Origin: Arbacia lixula | Taxonomy: Eukaryota; Echinodermata; Echinoidea; Arbacioida; Arbaciidae | Reading direction: 5' to 3' | NCBI GenBank assembly: GCA_963669155.1 | Contig: OZ022577.1 | Coordinates: forward strand, 30,848,053 to 30,912,052 | DNA: 64,000 bases | Shown here: piece after piece, positions 1-11,800 of the stretch | How the letters are laid out: every line of letters begins with the position of its first letter | Numbering within the stretch: the first letter of the stretch is position 1 | Notes under the pieces: generated by a model | The model's database searches: none | Told to the model about the DNA's origin: nothing | Seen by the model: the letters and a program-made list of their open reading frames with translations, nothing else | Translations under genes and position numbers: made by a program

Positions 1-1381
1 ATGCCCATATTACCTGTCCAGATAATATGGGAGGGAGATATAAACAGTGTCAACATATAAACAGGGTACGTGTCACAATAAATTGCATGGCTATCAGTCA
101 TACTCATTAATGCAGATTGCTCAGGGTAATTATGTGTGTCAATATATGAGGACTTCAACCCTTTGTGTGCCAGACAACATGGAACTCTATGGGGATTGTG
201 TGTATTACTTGTGAAGAAATACACAGTACCAGGTTCTTTATTTGTGGATATGGCCTGAAGCGTAAACATAGTTCACATGGTTTATTGACCTACACTTCAG
301 GTACGTCCACATTGCTGCCCATATGTTTGATATACATTATTAAGATGATATCTAAACAAATTCATTGTGTATTAATGAGTGTGTGATGTGAGCTGTGACC
401 ATATTCTGAATGTAAATGCAATGGGGGGAAGAAGGTCTGGTGGGAAAGGGGATAAGCACAATGTATGCACAGCTGCGGAGGACTTTCTACAAAAGGAATT
501 TCTCCCCACCGCCAGCCCCTCCATCTTTGGTAGTGGGATGCCTAAATGAGGAAGGCATGGATGAGGATTTAACGTTGTCCCCCCCTTCCCAGCAGCCAAT
601 GGCCGGCCCTCTGGCTGGCCGCCACACCGCATATATGGCATTCCAGCAAATAAGGGCCAGAAAAGACCAGTCGCATAGCTGGAAGTTTGGAGTTTATTCT
701 GGGCTGTGACGTAGCAATGGAATCCCAACCAAGAGATTTGTTGTAGAAATGCACGTACTGTGGAGGAGGAGGTGGAAGAGGAGGAGGAGAGGGGCAAATT
801 TTTCAAATGTGTCGGTAATTACCATACCAAACGATCTTTGGTGGGGCCTTCACAGCAAATTCTTCTTTCCTGCTTTGAATACATCCGCACATCCGTCGTA
901 TGATTTACACATGGATTAAAGTCTGATCATACAAGTACTGTACTATATTTGAATGCAGATGAAATGTTCTTTTTTTGTTGTTGTTGTGTACTTCGCAGAG
1001 GGAATAAAAACTTCCCTGAAGTTAATACAGTATATACAGTTTTGTATACCCAATGTTAAATCTAGTTTACTTCATGAGATGTGTTGACATTGTAGTTACT
1101 GTGCGCTGTATTCATGTTATATTCACATTAACATAAAAACAGTTTATAAACTTCGATTTATATGAATGAATACTTGTTTTGATTGATCATTTATTTATTT
1201 GTATATATGTTTTCATGAAGTGTGAGTTAAAAAGTGTTTTGAAGGAGCTGCATGCTACCACCCGAACACAGCATTTTCATGGGGTTTTTTTTCATAAGCA
1301 AGCATAAATCAAGCTATTTGATATGTGACAGACCAAATAGATTACATGTATCTAAAATTCAAACCTTTTGTTTCACCTCAG
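1..1381. other. SRF intron or upstream sequence, no exon recognised
   Basis: Mostly AT-rich. There is a GC-richer patch near 480-640 and a short purine-rich run near 760-795. No MADS-box exon and no other SRF exon could be recognised here. Confidence 0.5.
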
Positions 1382-1463
1382 GATGCCAAGCAACCTCTGT
1401 TCACAATGACCAATGTGCCTGGGGCAGGGGCAGATGCAAACATCAACGCAAGTAGTTCTCCAG
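1382..1463 (+). CDS. SRF: SRF exon (first in window)
   Basis: The acceptor follows a T-rich tract ending CCTCAG; the donor is GTATGG. The exon starts in phase 0 and ends after one base of a Val codon. It encodes the FTMTNVPG block that follows the MADS region in SRF. Confidence 0.85.
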
Positions 1464-2779
1464 GTATGGATATCTTTCTTTTCATTTCTGTTTTAGCTCT
1501 GAAGAAAGCTTGGAAACATCTAGCAGTTGCCTCATTAAACAGCATGCTCTGCAAAAGTTAGGAAATTTTTGTCATAATAATTAACAATATTAGATATGAT
1601 TATAGAAGGTGAATATGTGGATCTTCAGAAGAATGGGCTGGAGAAAATGTAAAACATGAAGTTTAGTTGTACATTGTACATGTATCTAGTAGTGGAATAT
1701 AAAGGAAGTATACTTAGCACATATACATTGAATATGTAGCTTTGTATTTGCTGTGACTGTAAACAAGGTTCTTGCTCAATGTTACTATAATTTTCAAGAT
1801 ATTTTTTGCCCTGAAAATTTATACAGATATTGTACAGATAACAGATGTTTGAGCTAAAAGCGTGAAGAAAATGCACCTTCTGAGTATTGAGGCTTTCTTG
1901 CTTCACCAACCCGATCATTACTTACGTTGTTCTCACTTCTTGACTTGACAGTAGGCATGGGGCACACATTACCGATGACCAGGTACCTACCTGCCTCATC
2001 CACAGCCCAGGTGCCTGCTGGAACCAAGCTGAATACCAGCATCGCTGGGGGTCTACCCATGACGGTACCTCAGGGGGCTACCTATGCAACTCTCATATCA
2101 CCCACAGGTATTAATACATCACATGGTTAGTGTTATTTCACACATTATTCAATTGCACATTAGTGTGTTTTAATGATTTAATTGTTCATAATTTTTTTAA
2201 TCCAACTAGTGATGATGATCTTGATGAAGATGTTGATAATCATGACAATTTTGGTAGTGATGGTACTTACAACAGTGTTTGCAACAGTAGTGTTAAAAGC
2301 AATGATAATCATAAATTGTATTGATTAGTAATATTTATTCATCCGTTTATTCATTTACAAATCTTTTGAAGAAATGGTGGCAATTATGATTGTGATTATT
2401 AGGATGGTAGAGAAGTAGGGTTTCTGCAAAGAAAAAACTAAACACAAGAATATTGATTACACCTTTGAGTGACTGCTGCTCTACTAACTGTCTCCCTTTG
2501 TCCCTATGTCCCCTCTACGTTTCCTCTCTTCTCTTCGCTTTCTCTCCCTCTCTCTCTTTCTCCCCTCTCCAATTTCTCCTCTCCAATCTGTCTTTCCTTT
2601 CCACTTTCTCTTTGTGCTTCTCTCTCCCCCTTCATCTGAATGTATCTTTCTCTCTCCTCTACACTCACTTTCTCTCCAATCTCTTTTTCCCCCATATTTT
2701 TCTGTTCCTCTTTCTCTTTTTGTGTGTTTCTCTATCCCTCCTCTTCCTCTATCCTCTCTCTCCTCTTCTCTATATCTTT

Positions 2780-2838
<59 letters not shown>

Positions 2839-5800
2839 TCTCTCTTCCCCCCTTGTCCCTTTCTCCCTCTCTTTCTTTCTCTCTCCCTCTCCCTCTCTCT
2901 CTCTTCCTCTCTCCTCTCTCTCCACTCTCTGTCTCCCTGTCTGCCTATATTGATTTAGGTCAAGCATTAACTGCGGGTCAGGCCCTTCAGACAGCAGGTG
3001 TGCTCCAAGTGCAACAGGGACATTCCCAGCTCCAGCTACAGGCCAACGCACAGGGGCAGACTGGTGCAGCGACACCCACCCTCTACAGGTACTAAGCTCT
3101 CCTGGTCTTTCTTTCTCTCCATCTCTCTCCCTCTCCATCTCTCTCCCTCTTCCTCTCCCTCTCCATCTCTCTCCCTCTCTATCTCTCTCCTCCCTCTCCA
3201 TCTGCCCCTTTCTTCACTTGTCACTCCTTATCATTTTCCAGTAAATTTTCCTTCTGGCTTTTATCCATTATGCTGAAGAGTAGGTTATAAGAGCTTTAAA
3301 GGGCATATACTGTACTGGGAAGGCAAAAAAGCCTTCAAAATGTAATTGTTTGCAATCTTCTTGCTAATGGTCTTAAACTCATGTATTGTCTATTTTAGAA
3401 GCTTGCTGAAAGTTATTTGCCCTCAAATGATCCACATATGGAGTAATTAATGATTAATGATTAAATCCTCAAAATGTTATGGCCGAACATTTTGAGGATT
3501 TATGATTTAATCACTCATTTCTCCAAATGTAGCAAACAATTACATTTTGAAGGCTTTTTTGCCTTCCCAGTATGCCCTTTAATAGAAAGGAGGACAATTG
3601 CTGTAAGCCATATCTCATTCAATTACTTTTTATTTCTTGTTACGGTATATGCCATATTATTGGGATGCTGGAGAGAGTTCCAGCCTACAAAAGAATAGAT
3701 ACATGTGTGTAATTTCTGGAGCAATACTGTCGCATCAGTGTGCCTCAACTCCCTGCCGTCTGTTTTCATGATGTCCCTTTGATGATGGCTCATCCCTGCA
3801 GATTACCGCAGGGTGCATCTCTGGCAGGAGCAGCCAGTCAGATGGTGACAGCCCTAGTGCCTTCTATGCCAGTAGTGTCCACACCCACCACTAGCCAGCA
3901 AGCACAGAACGCCAACACGGTGGCAATGCTGACAGCACCCCAGTCAGCCCTTAATGGTAAGTCCTCTTTCATAGAAACACATCCGCAGAAGTTTGAAGTA
4001 AATGTGATTTCAATGGCCATAGATCAATCCATTACATGATTCTGAAATCAAATTAAATCAAAATTAGAATGAGATATTTGGTCTTGGCATACGCCATATA
4101 TTTCGCAAGTCATAATTTTTTTGCGAATCAGGACTTCTTACGCGAGTCGTTAAATTTGCAATCATGGAGTACTAGTAATTTCATGTGTTGTTAAATTCGC
4201 AAAATTCACGAAAATAAAAACCCTGTGAAATATTTGACGTATAGTGTAAATGATTCTGCCATGATTACGGGTGGTTAAAAGTGGTTTCACAGAATGGACC
4301 TACAGTGTATTTGTTGTACCCTTGATTCATGTAGTGTGGTTTTAGTTGGCTCAAAATGAAAATCAAAATTAATTCCAGCTAAATGTAAACATTGTCAATA
4401 AATTATGACCCTACAGCGTTGTGAAAACTATGGACCATAAACATTACACTATTTGTATTCAGAGCATGGAATGCAGAAGTGACAAAAGGGGTGTGGGGGT
4501 AGTTCTTCCTTCCCCTTCTCACTAGTCACTTCACATACGGAGTGGCGACATGATGGTGGCGCCTCTCATGGTTTTTGACCTTGGTGATGATGTGCATGTG
4601 CATACAGAATGTAATGGAAATTAGGTTGACATCTAGTTGCCTTATTGATACCCTGTTCACAATCTTGCCCTAATCTGAGTTATTGGGGCAAGTATGTTGA
4701 TGTGTTGTGGAGCACAGATTGGTATAATTGCTGCATTGATGCTCCCTTCATAACAAGCTCCTATTCTGAGTCCTTGGGGCTGCTTCTTTGATGTGTTATG
4801 GAGCATGGATTAATGTAGCTTCCTCGTTATTACCTTATTCATAATTAACTAATGATCCAGATTATTGGAGCAGGTATGATGAGGCGTTGTGAAGCACAGA
4901 TTGATGAAGTTACCTCATTGATGCCCCCTTCACATGACACCCTTTTCGGGGTCCTTGGGGCAAGTCCTCTGATGTGTTATTTATAAAGCACTTAACCTCA
5001 TAGTTGCGTCATAGCTACCCTTTTCATAATTAACTAATACTCCTAATCATTGGGTTAGGTATGTTGATATGTTGTGAAGTACAAGTGAATACAGTTGCCT
5101 CATGGATGCCCCCCTTCATAATGAGCTCCTATTTTTAGTGCTTGGGGCTGCTTCTTTGATTCGTTGGGAAGCACGCATCAATATAGTTTCCTCATTGTTG
5201 CCCTTTTCATAATCAACTAATATTCCTAATCATTGGGCCAGATATCTTGATGCATTGTGAAGCACAGGTGAAAACAGTTGCCTGGTGCATGCCCTCTTTG
5301 TAATCGACTCCTATTCCGCTATATTGGGGCAGCTATTTTGATGTGTTGTGAAGCAGTGATCCCAGCAGGGGAGAGCATAAAGTCAACATCCCGCTTGTCT
5401 CTGTGTCCCCGTTAATTGATTTGATTAGGCCCCTCCTCCCAGGTGGTGCTCCCATATCTCCCTGACCTCATTCCGACAGCACTCAATTAATAACTCCAGT
5501 CCTATTCCCACTCAGAGTTGAGCTACTATTCAGTTTACGCTTGGCAAGTGATGGTGGGACTCTGAACAAATCGACACATTCATCTCATCCTATGCAGTTC
5601 TCTGATTCTCTGTGCATCACAGCTGATGCTCTGTTGTCTTCATTTTCAAAATCTGCACTAATGTTGGAAAAATGTAGAGCTACTGACATGTAGCTCTACA
5701 TATTTCTCTACTTATATACACTCCAGTTGAAAGGGATTGGCATAGGGAAAGGGAAAGGGAAGAGAGGGAAGGAGCCGCAGTTTTAAACTGTGATATGTTT

Positions 5801-8800
5801 TGTCCAGTTCGGCATGAAACATGATGCTTTTTAAGCTGAAGCATCATGTTTCATGCTGAACTGGACAAAATATACCACGGTTTAAAACTGCGGCTCCTTC
5901 CCTTTCTTCCCTTTCCCTTTCCCTATGCCAATTCCTTTGAGCTGTAGTGTACATGTATGTACCCAAGAACAACTGGTGCTGTGCCATATCAAGATCGTGA
6001 GATGTCCAATTTGTTGTGAATATCTCAGCAGGATGATATCATGTACACAATTTCCTGATGCCCAAAATTTAAAATGAAATAGTAATTGGTAATGCACATG
6101 TCATGTCTAAACAAGTTTAACTTGTTTTCATGGACATTTTGCTTTGAATCAAAAGTTATGATTATGAGAATCCCAAGTCATGCAATGTATACATAGCAAA
6201 AGGTTTGAACAAATTGTGTTCACACTTGCACCCAGTAATGGTAATTAGTAGGCCTGAGTCGAATCGATTATTAAGCCGGTGTTCGATCGAAGAAGTCGAA
6301 CTCCGATTTCGTTTTGATGAATTCGATGCATCGACGAAATTACCAAATTGACTAGAAAACACAAAATCTTTTGTTTGATAGTCCTGTTATACACAATTTA
6401 TCTTCATATTTTCACAATTTTAATTTGCTTACTTGGTTCCTACTCTCTTTTGTGAGTTTTGCAGGTAACGCATCAAGAGAATGAACAGGTCGCTCGATGA
6501 TCAAGCAGCTACTACATACTACTTGGATTTGATTCGTTCACTACTACTGTATATACAGCGCAACGCCACAACAAACAATTGTCCATAGACTTTGTACAAC
6601 GGATAGCATCGTGTGTTGTGAAAACCCGGAAATACAGTGGCAATCGTGCGTAAGGCTCATTTGCATACACGCTGCCGACGTACAGACTAATAGAGCGTCT
6701 CCGTACAGCGATTCGGAGACCACTGATTGGTGCATCGCGTAGATCACGTCATAACCATGTGGTCGCCAAAACAGTGATACAATATCCAGTCACGTTGTCC
6801 GAAACCCGGAAGCGATTTTTCGACGCATTAGGGTTACGGGAAAAAAAAATCGCAACCCGGAAGCTGATTGACTTTCTGCCCATTGCAATAGACTCTCCAG
6901 ATTCCAACCTACATACATGTATACGATGCCATATTGACGCTAATTTGTAAGATTTTGACGGAAAAACAAGAAGTAATCGAAATTCGCTTACATGTGCAGT
7001 ATCGGTGAGAAAATAGATTCTCCGAGGTTACCTATCATAATTCATATAAAATATAGGAAAGTGAAATTCTAGGTCAATTTTGGTACGAGGTGATAGAGAA
7101 TTGCATGCTTGTTTATGTGGGGAAATGGAAGGATTGCACTGCGTATGCTTACTATATTTTCATTCATAAATTGGCTCTTGGCAGTGGCTGGGTGACGTCA
7201 TGTATCGATGCATCGATGTTCGATCGGCGCAAAGCCATCGAACACCGGTTTCTGAAAAAATCGATATGACTCAGGCTTAGTAATTAGATAACAAGGATTG
7301 TTGTTACTATTTTGAAAAATGGGAACAAGGTGTTCATGGTTGTTGAAATGCTCACAGTTCACAGGGATTATGATCATTTTTGCAAGTGTGAACAGGATGT
7401 TCCATCATGCTTCTATGAGATCTTATTTGAATTGTCATGACCAAGCCCCTCAAGTGTGAGCAGAGCAAGTGATCAGGGAATGAGATATGTTGGTCAGACG
7501 GGGCTGGGCTGCAGGGACGTTGATGATGACAACCTCTAATCTACCACAATTAGCACCCAGATACAGTTTCCTTCCCCTGGTATCAGATGGGCTTATATGA
7601 ACCCACTCAGCTGTAACGGCATGGGACCACCCTAGTAGTACACACGATTATAAATGGCACTGCCAGTAGTTTTGATGTTAGTTTTTGATAAATTGTTATT
7701 ATACAGTTAGTAAACAAATAATCAACGTTGGTGAAGGTGATGGGACGAACTATCACTTCCGAGGCGATCTGGATGTAGCTATCTTTCCGAAGCGCAGCTG
7801 AGGAAAGATAGCGTATACATTCAGATCGCCGAGGAAGTGATAGTTCGTCTCATTGCCTGAAACCAAAAGTTGATTATTTGATTTATATTCCACATCTGAA
7901 ACCAACTATCTATACCAAAAATAACAATTTGACGTACAAAAGTAATGTTTACTTCTCTACCTAACCCCGAGCCGCTGCCATGGGGAACACGCGTTAGGAT
8001 GCGCGTTAATTAGGACGCGCATTATGACGCGCGTTTAATTAGGACGCGCATTATGACGCACGTTTGGACGCGTTGGTGGGAGCTGATAGTCCGAGTGTAA
8101 CGCACTTTTATTTCGCGCGTACTCAAAATATTAATCACGCATTAGGACTGTGAGGAGTGAAGAGATCAGCGAAACCAAAAAGTACTATCACCTAGAGTGT
8201 AACGAACTTTTATTCTCGGGTGATCTGATAGGAAAAACTACGCCTCATCACGTGATCAACTCTTGACCAATCATATAGCAACATTCTTAGTATGTGGAAT
8301 ATAAATTGTTTTATAGCTCATATTTGTATATAGTTATTTGATATGCTAAATACCAGCAATGTAAAATGTAATTGGAAGCTTTGGCCTTGCCATTTCTTTG
8401 ACTTGTAATTATAACTATGTTTAATCCCTATTGCTATTAAAGCATGAACTAAACTTAAGCAAGGTTTTTCATTGACATTGACCCTGCTGCTTCTCACCCA
8501 GGAGTGTGTGATGAAGATCTTGTAGGAATGGGAAGTTCAATGTTTTTCAGGTGTTTTCAGGTGAGAGCAGGTTGAAAATGGTCCTCTAAGAGAGTTAAGA
8601 TGGTGTGGGCTATATCCAGTGACAAGAAGCATTCAATGTAAAAAGCATTGAGAATACTTGGAGTAATAAACGTTTGCAGATACCAGTGTAGTGTAAGAAA
8701 CACAAATGCAGAGCATGAATGTGTTATCGTATCCTGCCATTCATTATACTGATGATCTGTTACAAACCTTTCTTTTTTTTACTAAGCAGTAGTAGCTCTT

Positions 8801-11800
8801 GCAACCACATAGTGTTACCAAAATGTTGACTAGTTTCTCAATAATATTGAATAATCCTTTCTTTGTTTGTCTTTATTGTAGCTGCAGGTACCCCATTGAT
8901 GTACCACACACCCCAGGGAGTAGTCTATGCTGCCTCACCCGCAGGCACTGTCAACACCCTGCCAGAGGGCTTTGTCTTTAACTACCAGACTGCTGCCACA
9001 CACCTACACCAGGCTAGCCAAGGTAGGTAGACCTTTAGCCAAAGAGCATTAATAGTCAAGATCAAACCCAAGATCAAACTCAACATCAAACAGCATCAGT
9101 AGTCCTGTATGTCACCCACTTTAGAATAGAACTCAACATGTTATAACCAAGTCAATTGATTAGTTCTATTGTATATTTTACCCATTTGTGGTACAGAGGC
9201 CCCGTCTTATAAAGAGTTTTGATTGCTTAATTGCAAGACCAACCAACCCCTTATCTTTATGTATATAGTTACAATTGACATAAATCGCAAGGCTAGTTAC
9301 GATCATGCGAAATTCTTTATAAGATGGGCCCCAGATCGCGTGCCACATTGTTTCCAAGGCTGCGCTGAATATTTCTTCAATTCTTGTAACTTCAAATGAT
9401 GGGTTATCATCATGGGAATAGCCAAGAAGCTCTAAGCATCAGGTGTTGACCATTGTAGTTGTTATTACTTGGAAGTTACATTTTTTGTAAAGCCAAGATT
9501 CACCATAGTGTAGAGTAAACTCACTCACATTTATTTGTGACTAACACATCAAATTAAAAATTATTTTTAGTATGAAGGCAAAATTAAAGGGAGTCTTATT
9601 GGTTCTTTTTTTTTAAGGAAAATTAAATGAACTTGTAAAGTCAATGAATAAATGTGATAATAAGGTTTAAATACGAACACTAGTACATTGTACTTGAATC
9701 TTATTTGCACATTATAAAAAGAATGTTCATGGCATCTCACTTTTTAAGTGACATTACACAAACTTGTTCAGTTTTTTAAAGACAGTTCTGTATTTTGTGC
9801 TTGTCATTTAGCAAAATTTGTCCAGAAATACTAATTTGCAATTCATTCTAAGCATGGAAATGTTGATTAACTATTATGACCTTATTCCAAACACCATATA
9901 TTCAGTGTACAGAAATATGAAAAATGCAATTTATGTGTGTTTTAGGACATTAATCTGACAAAAAACTAACAGAAATGCCTGTTATATACAGTATGCTGCT
10001 CACTAACCAATCAGTTGCACGATTCAGCATGAAAGAAAAGAATCAAAATTGTACATTATGCTATAATTGAACGTTATAACATCATCTGTCCGAATACATT
10101 AGGTTTCTCATTGTCATAAAATATAAGTCTATATGTCTCAACTGTAGTATACTTGTACAATTGGATGGACATGCACATGTACAGACGGAAGACAGGTACA
10201 GAATTGTATCATCTATGTATTCTTCTATCGGGAAAATGGCATTTTTTCATGGGAAATCTAAAAACTTTATGATAAATCTTTGTAACTTTATTTCTGGATT
10301 AAAGAGTAAATAAACACTGTTTTATTTGCATTGTTTCAGTCATCCTTTCAGAGTAACATGTCAGAGTAACAGAGATATTTGGGGGATAAAAATTAAGTCT
10401 TCTCTCTTTTTGGGGGGTGGTTTGTTGAAAGAAATTATCGTTATGTTCATGTTTCATTTTATCACAATGAGTTTGGTTGGGTAGGTGTGTAGGGATAGTA
10501 AAACACATTCCAAGCTGTCATTTTTCATTTGAGTTATCATTATGTTAATCTTAAGCTACCAACTCATCTCCGGAAATCAGTTCATTTTTTGTGTTTGTAT
10601 ACATTTGTACATTTGTCAACAATTTGTATGTACTGTACTGTGTAAGAAAACTAACCGGCATGTTTTGTATGTGATCCCTCCTTGATTGGTAGCCAACATT
10701 GAGGGCAGCAGCACTACAGCGGTCACGGGTGCAGTGACATCGTATCCCATACAGCTTGTAGCATGCCAACAGGTGGGCATAACCTCCCTCTCTAACATGC
10801 ATGCACAACACTAACTCTTGCCTTTCATCATTCATCCGAGGACAAAGTCCAGACATGTCAGGGGTGCTACGTGGTGGTATTCTAGAAGCTAAGTAAAACT
10901 GTAAGCATCATTGGTGCTTTTTGGCACAAGCAATGTCCCTAACACCCACAGAGGAGCATTTGTGGAAAGGCCCCATAAGATTTAAAACTTTATAAAGTTG
11001 GTCTTATTTTGATAAGGTACTTTGTAGTGATATGGGGGGAGGGGGAATGAGATATTTGCGGTGGCAAGTTTTCAAGCATGACATCATGAAACAAATACAC
11101 TCTACCATGCTATGCATAAGAAACTCAATTGACAGGAGCTCTTTTCTTGTCTTTGGATGCTCTTCTCCTCATTACTGGGGCTAAATCGTCCTGAGCACCT
11201 ACGTATCCACATATTTTTCACTGGAGTAAGCGATGAAGGGCTGTACAATAGTGATTTGTTTTTAAAAATCAGCTTGTTTGATTAAATCAAAAGAAATTAT
11301 GTGCATGTAATCAAGGCAGAAATACTGAATAATTGCAGTAGATATGATTATCTCTTCTTTTGTGCTTAAATGGCATTCTTTTCTGTTTTTTATTGACCAT
11401 TGTAATCATAGTCATTGGGCATGTGCATGAAACTCTCATTATACTACATACACAATGTACATGAAATATTAGTCACCTTCCAAACTTTGAACAATGATTG
11501 CTAAATTCAGTTGGAGAAAAATGTGGAATGAATTTACATACCAGTAGCCTGTATTTCATTTCATGGAAAGCTAGTTTTATAGGGGCAATATGAAGGATTC
11601 ATAGACCAAACAAAAACTCACGGGCAAACAAATATAATGATAATTTCAAAGAAAGCATAAAGATTAAGAGCTCTTGCAGAATACCACCTTGTATCAATAA
11701 CACCCAAGAGGTTCGATATCAAACTACATGTATTTTAACATGTGCACCTATTGTCTTTTCTTCAGCATTCAATTCAGTCTGCTCGTAATTTACATGTATC

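Noticed and set aside
4636..5370. Could be a CRISPR-like array
   Set aside because: Units are contiguous, diverged and without unique spacers, in an animal intron; it is a satellite.
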